Source of the DNA: Macrostomum hystrix
Lineage: Eukaryota; Platyhelminthes; Macrostomidae
Length of the DNA stretch: 64,000 bases
NCBI GenBank assembly: GCA_950097015.1
Contig: CATNEN010000001.1
Coordinates: forward strand, 19,782,501-19,846,500
Direction of reading: 5' to 3'
The first letter of the stretch is position 1. Every line of letters starts with the position of its first letter. The position numbers and the translations under genes were made by a program. Below the pieces are notes generated by a model. It was not told the DNA's origin and did no database searches. It worked only from the letters and a program-made list of their open reading frames with translations. Positions 45,939 to 55,744 of this stretch are shown here, piece by piece.

Positions 45939-48145
45939 TAATAATAATAATGATGATTTGCAGTCGGGCTGCAGGCCCATAATTTGGCAAATCATTTGGT
46001 GACAATTGACCCGCAGCCAATTCTGCCCATTTCGCTGACTCCTGAGCACACACGCACACAGGTGTGTACATCTGCCCCTGACTTTCTCATCGTCAGGCAG
46101 TGTACACTTCACTGTGCCTTGGAGGTTGGCCTTCAAGGGTGTGAATTGCATGACAAGCCCCCAATCCTTCTCTCCGCGGCTGCGCCCCAAATGAATGCGG
46201 CCGATCGCCACGGAATCGAGCTCAGGGACCTTGGTGCGAGAGGCAAAAGCGTTAACCGCTCTGCCACTCACCTCATCTCTATTTGATTCTTTCTGTATCC
46301 AGCTTCAAGCGACAGTCAAATATTTAGTTTTGAAATAACTTCCAATCGCTACAGGCTTCATCGATTTCATAATGGAGCCCAGCTTCGGTGTTCTCGGCGA
46401 CATGTTGGAGAAGATCCTGATGCCGCTATTTGACCAGCAGCGCCAGCACGGTGGCAAAAATCCCGCCGAAGACGGTAGAGGTAAGTGCTCAAAGTGCTCC
46501 ACGAAATAATTTTTTAGAGGTCATGAGTTCGCATTACCGTTCTAAATACAAAACATACCTAACAGTAGAAATACCACACTGTTCCCTGGGGAAAGGCCAC
46601 GGTGCAAGTCGACCATATGGATATTCTCAAGTCACGCCGGCGAGAATCGTTAAAAATCTCGACGATGCCGATGTTTTCTGATTCTAAAAGTTGTTTCATC
46701 GGATAGAGAGGCAAACTAATTTGGCACATTTTCAGGATTCATAAAAATGTTGGTATTTGAAATAGCCAATTTCCAACTCGATCTAAAAATTCAACTTTTG
46801 TTCAAACTTTCAGCGGGAATGTGGATCGCTGGTAATTTATTGAAAAAACTATTTTGCTTATTGATTTTAACAAATCTAATTGTCTTTACATTGTAAGTGT
46901 TAAACTATAATAAATTAGAGATTAATTAAAGTAAAATCGAACAATCTAAAATAACTAGAACAATATTTGGTTGCTAATAACACAATTCGTATCTCGATTT
47001 AAACTTTTTTTGTTAAAGATTATTGTTAAAGAAGCGACTTTTACTAAATTTTACATAATAAAGGTTCCTCGAGTTAGAAGTTAAATATTTAGCGATTGGA
47101 ACCTGCCGTAGAATTGAATCTTAACAATTAACTTTAACAGCTTATATGTATTTTAACTTGTACATTAGTCTTAGCATGAACATTAGTATCATTTCGCTAT
47201 TTTTAATTATCTTTGTGATAGAGAATTGACAACGCGCTCTCAATGCCACCATCCTCTCCCCCGATTACAGCTGCAGGTGCAGCCAGGCCATTGCGAAAGT
47301 GGCAAGGTAAAAATAATTTAAAAAGCGAAATGATGGAATGACAAAATGACCTGTTTAATAAATCAATGAAAAATGACAAACATAATGATCTTTCAAAGCA
47401 AAAATTGTATATATTCGACAATGAAAAGTTACCGATTGACACAAAGACCGATTTATTAAAAAGAAAAAATGAGTTTGGATAGAAGACTAAATGACCGGAG
47501 GCTAAGTGACAGACGGCAATAGTGTGACTAAATTCCTGCCCTTTTTGTTGGTAATTTTGTTGTTTTTTTGTTGTTAAGCCAGCACTTGTGTGTACCTTTT
47601 ACCATTCCCACTGAGTCACATTGCTGTTTAAAGTGCATTTTAGTTTCCTCTCCTTTTTGATCGCCATATAAGTTGCAGCTTGGTGTAAGTGATTAACTGA
47701 AATAATTCCTGAGTGCTTTCAATGCCAATTAACTGTCAAATCGATATGCTCAGTCTTATCTTTCACTTTCCAAAAAGTGTTGCTCAACAAAGAAGCCGAG
47801 AATTCACCCTGAACCCCACCCCGGTTCCAGCCGATGGCGCTTTCGTGCTCAACCGGCCCTGGAATGAGCACCTGAAATCCAACCGGGCGCTCTGGAAGGC
47901 GAAAGCGGACGTTGGTGAGTAGGAATTGCAAGAACTAAGCAGCTAGGTAATGCTTAAAACTGCTATTTTCATTTCTAAACTATATTTATCCGTCGATGGC
48001 AGAGGAAGCTGAGCGAGCCGCAGCACTGGACGCTGTTGTTAATGATGCTACTTCCGGAGCCAGTAAAGGCGAGCAGCAGCAGCAGGCTGCACCCCCGCCT
48101 GGGTCAAACAGGCAGCTAGAAACAATCAAGGAAGATAAGCACTGA
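34733..48145 (+). CDS. PDE1: Calcium/calmodulin-dependent cyclic nucleotide phosphodiesterase PDE1
   Basis: Exons: 34733-34883, 36438-36551, 39828-40007, 40081-40147, 40222-40341, 40570-40710, 42371-42597, 43104-43205, 45483-45603, 45697-45778, 46355-46480, 47271-47306, 47831-47914 and 48003-48145. All junctions keep phase with GT..AG ends. The enzyme hydrolyses cAMP and cGMP when activated by Ca2+/calmodulin. PDE1 hallmarks are VLECVYIDETR, VPNEVRDWLATTFTR and EKPKFRSVANAIRAG. The catalytic metal site is YHNLVHGADVAQT (HNxxH; Gly where most have Ala), ALIHDYEHTGTTN (HD..H) and CADISHP (Asp). SQVGFIDF holds the invariant Gln. The tail is acidic and Gln/Pro-rich, ending TIKEDKH. The last part of exon 34733 is joined by phase and fits SVR-LKNIARL; its homology is weak. 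Most long introns carry minisatellites or SINEs. The gene is tail-to-tail with the tubulin-like gene. Confidence 0.95.
34889..35262. repeat. 22-bp minisatellite directly after a PDE1 donor
   Basis: About 17 units of 22 bp, core CAGTCTATTCAGCCAGTTCT, with TTAGTT variants. It starts within about 6 bp of the donor GTGAGT at 34884; each unit ends in an acceptor-like TTCTCACAG. Confidence 0.96.
35263..36437. other. PDE1 intron, unique part
   Basis: Holds the deleted SINE at 35555-35700 and otherwise unique DNA up to the acceptor TTTGCAG at 36437. The open frame at 35924-36211 has no recognisable family. Confidence 0.5.
35555..35700 (-). mobile_element. tRNA-derived SINE, family A, internally deleted copy
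   Basis: On the minus strand it has a degraded box A (GGCTGTAGCCCAC), box B (GGTTCGATTCC) and the conserved body ACCCAGCTGTTAAATGGGTA then CCAGCATCAGCTGGG and CCATGGAC. Compared with the copy at 40836-41142 it lacks about 45 bp between tRNA and body. Confidence 0.85.
36640..37212. repeat. 21-bp minisatellite in a PDE1 intron
   Basis: About 27 units of 21 bp, core GAAATGGCAGTTTTAATATC or GAAATGGCAGTTTGAGTATC, starting about 90 bp after the donor at 36552. Confidence 0.96.
37213..39827. other. PDE1 intron, unique part
   Basis: Contains a CTG-rich run near 37408-37425 and the SINE relic at 38286-38374. Open frames here (for example 38055-38513) overlap the SINE and lack family resemblance. Confidence 0.5.
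38286..38374 (-). mobile_element. tRNA-derived SINE, family B, relic
   Basis: On the minus strand TCGCACCAAGGCCCCTGAA is followed by a shortened middle and GGGCCAACCTCCAAGTCACA, the same order as in the copy at 45955-46275, with the region between them deleted. Truncated at both ends. Confidence 0.7.
40836..41142 (-). mobile_element. tRNA-derived SINE, family A, near-complete copy
   Basis: On the minus strand the head has box A (TAGCCTAGTGGTTAGGG) and a perfect box B (GGTTCGATTCC at 41073-41083). The body follows: AAGACACTTTACTCTGCATT, TTCAGTTCACCCAGCTGT, AAATGGGTACCAGCATCAGC, then CCATGGACTGAACAGCTGTA. It ends in an (ATT)n tail at about 40836-40850. It lies inside the PDE1 intron 40711-42370, antisense to the gene. 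The body resembles SINEs widespread in marine invertebrates. Confidence 0.9.
41690..42292. repeat. 20-bp minisatellite, antisense CTAACAG|GTGA core
   Basis: About 30 units such as GTAGAGTCACCTGTTAGACA. Reverse complemented this is TGTCTAACAGGTGACTCTAC, the same unit as at 54797-55442, here antisense to PDE1. Confidence 0.97.
42640..43045. repeat. 19-bp minisatellite, sense CTAGCAG|GTGA core
   Basis: About 21 near-perfect units of CTAGCAGGTGATCCTGTGT; the first few read GTAACAGGTGATCCTGTGT. It fills the 506-bp PDE1 intron 42598-43103. Confidence 0.97.
43645..43750 (+). mobile_element. Possible LINE reverse-transcriptase relic
   Basis: A short frame reads KKLVQNAISRICFNAAASCT followed by YTKRRIVFYH, which resembles the QNRALRI..N and RR motifs near the end of jockey/CR1-type reverse transcriptase ORFs. 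Stops flank it on both sides. The match is short and from memory only. Confidence 0.25.
44549..44584. repeat. 36-bp perfect palindrome
   Basis: Arms TTATTAGGTAAT and ATTACCTAATAA flank a (AT)6 centre, giving perfect two-fold symmetry in a PDE1 intron. Confidence 0.95.
45165..45440. repeat. 19-bp minisatellite in a PDE1 intron
   Basis: Units such as TAGCTAGATGGCTGACAGG (19 bp), carrying CTGACAG|GTAGCT. It ends about 40 bp before the exon at 45483. Confidence 0.95.
45905..46275 (-). mobile_element. tRNA-derived SINE, family B, near-complete copy
   Basis: On the minus strand box A is TGGCAGAGCGGTTAACGC and box B is GCTCGATTCC. The body follows: GCGGCCGCATTCATTTGGGG, GAGAGAAGGATTGGGGG, AAGGCCAACCTCCAAGGCAC, GATGAGAAAGTCAGGGGCAG. 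It ends in a long (ATT)n tail at 45905-45950. It sits in the PDE1 intron 45779-46354, antisense. Confidence 0.9.
46481..47270. other. PDE1 intron, unique part
   Basis: AT-rich intron DNA leading to the 36-nt exon at 47271-47306; no element is recognised. Confidence 0.5.
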
Positions 48146-49506
48146 CCATTTTCATTGGATTCTCCGTTTCGCTACCAGACCAGACAGTGTCATTCTAATC
48201 CTAATTTGAAACTTTGAATTATACTTTTTTTACTCAACAAACGCGCATGCTTTTCTTCAACAGATGGTCACTTTGTTTATTTGTAATGTATAAATAGTAC
48301 CCGCAAGCCCTTATACTCTAATCCTCCTCATAAGGACAGCTGCTAGAAACAAGAAAACTCCGACTCCGGGATAATTTGGCACCTCTTTGTATTGCTTTTT
48401 GTTTGCTTTTGTTATATTATTTTCTGTTCTCACTGATTGAGTAAGCATGTTATGCATGATCGTTTTGTGACTCCCTTATATTTGCGCCTTTTGCAGCAGG
48501 TGTAATTTGTAAACGTAATTGTTTTGTTTTACACTGTAACTGCGTGGAAAATTAGGTTCGTACTGGCATTGGTTTATTTTGAACTCAGTGAAAAATCTCT
48601 CACCAGAACACCCACCTCACTCCCTCGGTGTACAACCGCTCCACACAACACCCACCTCACTCCCTCAAAGTACAATCTATCCGCTCTCTACGCCCACCTC
48701 AGTCCCTCAGTGTAAAATCGCTACCCACAATACCAACCTCAATCCCTCAAAGTACAGTACATCTGCACAACACGCACCTCACTCCCTTAATGTACAATCG
48801 CTCAAAGTGAATCTCCTACCTCACTCCGTACGTTCAATCAGTTCCCTATTCAATTGATTGGAAAAGATGCTTGCAATTTGTCGAACCAATGCGAAATTTT
48901 CCACCCAACATCGTGAACTGGGCTTTTAGCTTTAATTTTTTCCTTTTCGCCACGAGATAATGTTGCGTCAAAATCTGCGGTGAAAATTGCACGGCTATGT
49001 ACGAGTACAAGTAAGAAAAAGTTGAAGATAATGAACCTTGCGAGTACTTCTCTGGAGACTTTTTATGTAAAATTTTGTTCTTAAGAATGTGCAAGAATCA
49101 TAGCTTTTTGTTCCTTCGTTTTCTTTGTTATTTTATTTATCTCCAGAATTCCTTGAACTTTCCGACGGTTTTGACAGTAGAATAAACCTCGACAGTAAAA
49201 ATTGTTTCTTTTAAGACCTATAAACTATAACCTGTAAGCCATGCTTTCAATTTGAATCTAGCCGGACTGTTGAACTGGAAACTAAATAACTCTGTCCGTG
49301 AATGGCCCGGACAATTACGTAAAGATCGGATAAATCATGAGGAAAAGCTGAGTTTATTTAGCTCAATGCGCTCACAAAGAAAAATTTTACTCACAAATTC
49401 AAATGAAAAATAAAGTTATATTTCAGTCTCTTTATCTGCTTGCTGGGAGACAGAATTTTGCTAATAATGCTTAAAAACGCATCCCAGCTTGGCCAGTCTC
49501 TTAAAA
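48146..49506. other. Convergent intergenic region (PDE1 and tubulin-like 3' ends)
   Basis: Contains the PDE1 3' UTR, a degenerate array of about 42-bp units at 48595-48830 (shared CACCTCACTCCCTC and GTACAATC), and the 3' UTR of the minus-strand tubulin-like gene. No other gene is recognised. Confidence 0.5.
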
Positions 49507-52500
49507 TCACATCTCGCCATGGAGACCACGATGGCACTTCAGGATTCGCGCCGCTTCGACAATGGCAGGATGCCAGGACTTCGGCCGCTCAGTGACGCCT
49601 GGCTGGTTGCCATCAGAAGCCCATGATTCGAACTTGCCCTTGCACCTGTCTCTTGCCCAATCGCACAAATCTATTTTGAACATGTCCGCTGATATCCTGT
49701 GGCCTGCGTTGGCATTGTTGTCAGTCTCCGGCTCAGCATTGACGTCCATTATTACTGCGTTCTCAAGGCTGACATCAAACTGCAGCGCCGCGGCGTGCTG
49801 GGACTCAGTGAGCCAGTTTCCGATGAGCCAATCATCAGTATTGTGGTTCGATGCAGACTCTTGATTCTTGTGTTTCTTCTGCTGGGTTCTCTTTTTGGAC
49901 AGTTGGACTTTTGGACACAGATTGCTCTTTGAGGACTTTTGCTTTGCAGTACTGAAAAAATTGAAATAAAAAATCGATCACTGCTAGAGTCATCGTACTG
50001 TAGGGCGTTTATTGTTGTTAGACCCTGCAATGTAGCTGTCTGCAATGGGAGCGCCACTGCAAATGCGGCTTCTTACTGAGGTTGCAAAACAAGTAGCAAA
50101 ATTTAAATCAAGATCTTAGGTTCAGTTTTCGAGCCTTTTCTATCCAATTCATCGCGTCCAATTCCGCCCGTCGCAACTCTTTCGCGAGCGTCTGTGACTA
50201 AGGACTCACACGCGTAGCGTGCTCAACTATAGCTCGTACTACTACTACATGTACTACTAAAAAATTGACAAACCTGGTCTTGTGGTCCACGCTTAAGGCA
50301 GGGTCAGTCAAAGGCTTATTCTGCGATGCGTCGGTCGAATCATAGAACTTTGACACATGCTGCAGATGGGCGATGGCCCAAGAAAGACGAATTCGTACAT
50401 CAAAATCGTCGCCCAATGAGCTAGTACGCAAGACTCTACTTTTGTCTGTGGCCTGTTGATTGTGCTCCGCGTAATTCTGCTCGGTGTCGCCGTGTCTTTT
50501 TGCAGTATGTAACCTGCGCGGATTCGCCAGTAATTCGGCGCTGATACGAGAATCTTCCACCGTGTAATACTGCGAACTCGCCATGTTCTGCACGAGTCTG
50601 TTCTTGCGGTCAGCCCCGTATGACGAATGCTTCGCAGTTGGGCTCGCCTTTGCCGTTGCGGCAGCTGGAGTGGTCGGGTTCTGCTTTTTCAGAATCGCCC
50701 CGACGGCTGCCTCGTAGTTGTGTATAAAATAGTCCCGCTCCAGCAGGGTCTCGGTATCGGCTGCTAATTTCGAGAAGCTGGACGAGATGCTCGAATGGCT
50801 AGACAGCAGAGTGACGGAAACTTCCGGATCGGCAAAGCCGCTCCCGGGCGGAGCCAAAGGTGGCTCCGGAACAACGCCAGTCATGAAGCCGATAGGCGCC
50901 CAGTCTTGGAACTGCACCCGGCCCTGTTGGAGTAGATCCGTGGCCATTGCATCCGCCTCGCTTAGCGAGATACCTCCGCGGAAAAGCATAAAGCCTGCCG
51001 TGTGAAGGCCGGTGCGCAGGTCGACATCCAGAAACTGGCTGCTGGGCTCGATCACCGCTTTAACGGTCGCCTTCGCTGACGGAGCACCCAAGCGCTTGGC
51101 TTGCCAACTCAGGAACGGTGCGCAGGACAGCATCGCATAGCGAAGGTTCGGGAATGGCTGCAGACCCTCTAAGACAGATTTGAGGGTCACGCTGGAGCGG
51201 GCCAGCCGCTCCGTGGCTGTCATGTTGCTGAACACGGCGGCCAGAGCGCGATTCGTGTGGACAAACGTCGCGGCTCCATTCGACTGCAGCTGGGCATTGC
51301 ACAAGTTGAACATCGCCGAGTTTGAGACACAGAAGGTCTGGCTTGTCAGTTCCCGCGATTCGTCTAGGTAAAGCGCCGTGTTGAGCAGCTCACAAGAACT
51401 CTGTGCGGCGGTGAGGCCAGGCACGACGCACAGGTCGATGAGGCTCTCCTGCTTGACGCCAAAATCGTTGGCCATTCTGGTCAGGGAGGCCGCCGTGAAG
51501 CCGCTGCCGGTACCGCCGCAGGAACTGTGGACCAGGAAGATGGTGGGCTTGCACTCCAGCCTCTCGAACATCCAGCGCAGCCTGTCCACCATTTCTGGCA
51601 GAAGCGTCTTAGTGTAGCCATAGTGACCATTGACGAAGTTGTTGGCCGCGTCAGTGTGTTCCGAGAGCATCTGGTGACCGCAGAACAGATCCTGATAGAT
51701 GCCGCTGCGCATCTCAACTATCAGAGTTCGGGGGGGTTTGCTGGAGGTGAAAAATGCTGGAGTACGTACGAGTACAAGCTGAATAAGGGGTAGCGCATGA
51801 AAGTCCCTGAGATAAAACGCCACAAAGCAGAAATACGAGTAATATGGGTCGTTGAGTAGGCTTGGAGCTACTACTTGAAGCAGCTTTTTTACGGTAGAAA
51901 CTTTACGGTAGATATTAAAAATACTCACATATATTTCTTGTATTTCCTAAAATATTTAACTACTCGCCATGAAAGCCAAGAATTATATTATTGAACCGAT
52001 AAGGATTCGCCGTTGACGTTTATACAGAGAGGTCTGTCAGTAGTTCTTGTCACCAGGGTCTTCGACAAGAATCGTTGAATATCTCGATTATGAACGTCGC
52101 ACAGATTTAAAAGTTAGTTTATCGTAAAGGGTGGAAAATTTAGATATGCTGGACTTTCACGAAAATCAGTCATTCGGTTTGGGAGCTACTGTGAAGTAGG
52201 CAGCGGGTATTTGAAATACCAACTCACATGGACCAACTCCACCTAGTATTGGGCAGCGCCTATTCTGTCAACTATTGATTAATCCACTGAAAACTGATCT
52301 TCAGACCCCTCACCGATGCAGGATGGATCCGTGTCGACAAACAAGGCTCTGGGAAAGTACCGACCACTTGATGCCGGCTCAAAAATGGCCTCCACGTTTC
52401 CGAGATCGCCGCAATGTTGCTTAAACAGGCCGTCGTATCCGATGTTATGCTCAAGGCACATGAGCTCCCAGATGGCGTGCCCGATCTGAACTCCCGCCTG

Positions 52501-52518
52501 ACCGATGTGCAGTGTCAT
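49507..52518 (-). CDS. Divergent alpha-tubulin-like protein with long C-terminal extension
   Basis: Coding exons, in order: 52518-52314, 51717-50274 and 49951-49507 (697 residues). Junction 1 (ATCG|GTGAGG to CTGATAG|TTGAG) falls inside a conserved alpha-tubulin stretch and restores VDTDPSCI-VEMRSGIYQ; junction 2 (CCAG|GTTTGT to TTTTTCAG|T) is inferred from phase. The N-terminus reads LHIGQAGVQIG, as in alpha-tubulins, but without the usual MREC start. DAANNFVNGHY and the nucleotide-binding CGGTGSG (residues 135-141; Cys replaces the first Gly) follow. The position of the alpha T7 catalytic Glu in LTEFQTNL is Ser249 here (VTLKSVLEG). After about residue 412 comes an extension of about 285 residues with no family match, Lys-rich and polar, replacing the acidic tail. 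Its cellular role is unknown; it could be a specialised or degenerate tubulin. Confidence 0.82.
51718..52313. other. Intron 1 of the tubulin-like gene
   Basis: A 596-bp intron of unique sequence, unusual here in having no minisatellite. Confidence 0.7.
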
Positions 52519-52654
52519 CAGAGAATGTGACTGAAGGACGAGTGCGAAATAGAATTACGTCACCATGGCAGAAGCAAAATTTTCACCAGTAGAACAAAGA
52601 TTGGAACCAGTAAACACTGGGCTGAGGGTTTGGAGAGGCTACATAGAACAAAGA

Positions 52655-52890
52655 CCGTGACCCCGGCGAGGCCACATTCATTTGGGGCGTAGCCGCGGAG
52701 AGAAGGCTTGGCGGCTTGTCGAGCAATTTACGCCCCTGCATAAGGGCCAACCTCCAAGGCACAGTGAAAGTGCACCCTGCCTAATGATGAGAAAGTCAGG
52801 GCATATGTTCACACCTGTGTGTGGGTTTGCGCTGTGCTCAGGGTCAGTAAACAGGGTCGAGTGTCCCCTACTGATTTGTCTGGGTCCACT
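52655..52890 (+). mobile_element. tRNA-derived SINE, family B copy
   Basis: Plus orientation. It has GCGAGGCCACATTCATTTGG, GAGAGAAGGCTTGGCGGC, GGGCCAACCTCCAAGGCACA, then GATGAGAAAGTCAGGGCA and ACACCTGTGTGTGGGTT, matching the copy at 45905-46275. The tRNA head before box B is missing and there is no clear ATT tail. It lies in the head-to-head promoter region of the tubulin-like and calmodulin-like genes. Confidence 0.85.
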
Positions 52891-53810
52891 GCAACCCTGA
52901 AAAAATTATCAAGTCAATTTGATGAAACGCAACTTACAATTAACGACATTTCTCAGAAAATATTCTGGTAGATGCGCGATTCTGTAGAAAAATTTAGATA
53001 CTCGATCGATGTTTTTATGAAAGCAGCCCAGACAACATTCATTTAATCTATTAATATATATTTTATTGCTGTTGCAGATCGAATAGAGTATTGATTTTAC
53101 CATAGACAAAATTGCTACCGAATTACCGAAAACGTACTTGTTATATAGGGTCTAAGCATTTAAGGGTATTTTATGTGCATTATTTCAATGAGCAGGCAGT
53201 TAAGCTCAAATGCAACGTTGGTTTTGTAAACTTGTCACGTAGTGTCAACAATTGATTGGGAAAAAAGTAATAGGCTTAAAGTACATCCACGTCGCGGTAG
53301 CCTCAGCAGCCACCTGGAGTTCGCAGGAAATTTGGGAGCAAAGAGAAAAAATAAATTGATGGATATGAAAGTTGGGGAGCTGGTTCAGCATGGCAGGACA
53401 GGCATGGCCACGTGCACATCAGCCCTGAGCTGGGCTAGCAACAAGCAGGGTTGTGGCAGAGGCTCCTGCCACATTTTCTTCTTGTTTCCATTTCCTACCT
53501 GTTTAATATCCCGTAGCTGTGGGCCTAAGGAGCTGGGAGGCTGCGAATGGGATTACTGCATGGGAGGGGGTGGCAGTTCGGAATTCCCCACTACTCCCAG
53601 CTGATATCGCAGAGGGAAGAGGGAGAATGGGAAGTGATGAGGAACAGGACAAGCCCCAACTTAGCTTTCCACCTTTCCCCTTCTCCCAAGCATGTTTCCC
53701 TTCGCGAGGTCTCACCTGTGCCCCCCTTACTATTGGTTGCTGGGGGAAAGACTCATTGGTGGTATAAATTGCTGACGATAATCCCATGAGGCGAGGCTAC
53801 CAGTCCGATC
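52891..53810. other. Intergenic region upstream of the calmodulin-like gene
   Basis: Unique DNA containing the presumed promoters. Overlapping short frames at 53503-53789 on both strands show no family resemblance. Confidence 0.5.
53763..53768 (+). promoter_or_regulatory. TATA-box-like motif upstream of the calmodulin-like gene
   Basis: TATAAA occurs 48 bp upstream of the ATG at 53811. Spacing would allow a very short 5' UTR. Motif only. Confidence 0.35.
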
Positions 53811-55670
53811 ATGAAGTCCGATCAGCAATTCGACCTATCCGAAGAGGAGATCGCCGAACTTCGCGAAGCCTTCCTGCTGTTCGACAGGGATGGCGGTGGC
53901 ACGATCTCGGCCAGCGAACTGGGTGACGTCATGCGCTCCCTGGGCCAGAATCCGTCCGAGGACGAGGTGCAGCGCCTCATCCGTCTGGTTGACGTCGACG
54001 GAAACGGCGAACTGGACTTCGCCGAGTTCACCATCCTCATGATGAAGAAGATGAGCGACGGCGAATCGGGCACGCAGATTCGCGAAGCCTTGAAGGTGAG
54101 GGTCCGGGTCATTGTGTACATGCTCTTAGACATGGCAGCTGTTAGACATGGCAGCTGTTAGACATGGCAGCTGTTAGACACTGTATCTGTTAGACATGGC
54201 AGCTGTTAGACACTGTATCTGTTACGCATGTCAGCTGTTAGACATGCCAGATGTCAGACAAGCTAGCTCCACTATCTCTAACGCAGACAAAAAATCCAAA
54301 GGAATTCAAAACAAAAGGAATCGAAGGAGGAACCGTAGCTAAGGAATCGAAGGAGGAACCGTAGCTAAGGAATCGCAGCAGGAACCGCAACTAAAGCTAT
54401 GGAATCGCAGCAGGAATATGTAAATAATTTCTTCACTCTAAAACTTTAGTTGTGGACACATGATGCACTTTACCTGCTTCGATTCCGCTCTAGTTGGAGT
54501 AGATTTTGAGTCCTGTTCCAATTCCCATGACACTGATAATGCGATGAGAGCCAATGCCAGCAATTGCCAAACTAGAGCTCCCCTGTTTTCTACAATCAAA
54601 CAGCTTTGAAGTGTTGACAATCGAAACGGTAGCAATAGGCCCGTGCTAATCGATTGAGTGACACATCGACTCTTAAAGTGTGAAAAGTTTGCACTGGCAA
54701 TACTGCGGAAATCGATTTTATGCTTGTTAGAAGCAAAGCAGCTTTACTTAGTTTTTCGTCACTAAAAAGTACACTTTCTCTTCTAAATTAAAACAGATGA
54801 CCCTACTGTCTAACACGTGACCCTATTGTCTAACAGGTGACCCTACTGTCTAACAGGTGACCCTACTGTCTTACTGGAGACTCTACTCTCTAACAGGTGA
54901 CCCTACTGTCTAACAGGTGACCCTACTGTCTAACAGGTGACTCTCCTGTCTAACAGGTGACCCTACTGTCTAACAGGTGACTCTCCTGTCTAACACGTGA
55001 CCCTATTGTCTAACAGGTGACCCTACTGTCTAACTGGTGACTCTACTGTCTAACAGGTGACTCTATTCTCTAACAGGTGACCCTACTGTCTAACAGGTGA
55101 CTCTCCTGTCTAACAGGTGACCCTACTGTCTAACAGGTGACTCTCCTGTCTAACAGGTGACCCTACTGTCTAACAGGTGACCATACTGTCTAACAGGTGA
55201 CCATACTGTCTAACAGGTGACCATACTGTCTAACAGGTGACCATACTGTCTAACAGGTGACCCTACTGTCTAACAGGTGACCATACTGTCTAACAGGTGA
55301 CCCTACTGTCTAACTGGTGACTCTATTTTCTAACAGGTGACCCTACTGTCTAACTGGTGACTCTATTGTCTAACAGGTGACCCTACTGTCTAACAGGTGA
55401 CCCTACTGTCTAACAGGTGACGCTCCTGTCTAACAGGTGACTCTTCCGTATATTTCTAACCCGAATTCGGAAACCTCCCAGGTGTTTGACGAGCAGGACA
55501 CTGGCAAGCTGCATGTAGACAAGTTGCGCTATATTATGGTCAGCCTTGGCGACCGAATGGAAGCCAGCGAAGTTGAAGAGCTAGTTCAGCTGCTAGAGCC
55601 TGACGATGAGGGCAACATACCGCTTGAGCAGATTGTCAGCGTGCTCAGCAGTCGGCCTGTCAACAGCTGA
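53811..55670 (+). CDS. Calmodulin-like EF-hand protein, two exons
   Basis: Exons 53811-54095 and 55482-55670 encode 157 residues (calmodulin has 148-149). The junction GCCTTGAAG|GTGAGG to CCTCCCAG|GTGTTT is phase 0 and restores REALK-VFDEQ, equivalent to the REAF-VFDKD stretch of calmodulin. Four EF-hand positions are present. EF1 (25-36, [12 protein letters not shown]) and EF2 (61-72, [12 protein letters not shown]) have all Ca2+ ligands, including Glu12. EF3 (98-109, [12 protein letters not shown]) has Gln at position 3 and Lys at 12, and EF4 (134-145, [12 protein letters not shown]) has Glu at 1 and Gln at 12, so the C-lobe probably does not bind Ca2+ normally. It is likely a divergent calmodulin or light-chain-like sensor; the target is unknown. 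Its intron holds a 20-bp minisatellite. Possible poly(A) signal AATAAA at 56207-56212. Confidence 0.93.
54120..54260. repeat. Short array just after the calmodulin-like donor
   Basis: About six units of roughly 19-20 bp, such as ATGGCAGCTGTTAGAC, beginning some 25 bp after the donor at 54096. TGTTAGACA is the antisense form of the TGTCTAACA core. Confidence 0.9.
54797..55442. repeat. 20-bp minisatellite, sense CTAACAG|GTGA core
   Basis: About 32 units of CTAACAGGTGACCCTACTGT with CTCTCC, CATACT and ACTGGTG variants. It ends about 40 bp before the acceptor CCTCCCAG|GTG, whose AG|GTG resembles the repeat junction. Confidence 0.97.
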
Positions 55671-55744
55671 AGGACCTAACCAGAACAGAGCAGGAGCATA
55701 GCAGCATCACTACTGGGAGAATACAAGAGGAGGCAGAAGGTTGG

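Noticed and set aside
53811-55670. Troponin C or canonical calmodulin
   Set aside because: Two of the four EF-hands lack essential ligands and the sequence diverges strongly from calmodulin in the C-lobe.
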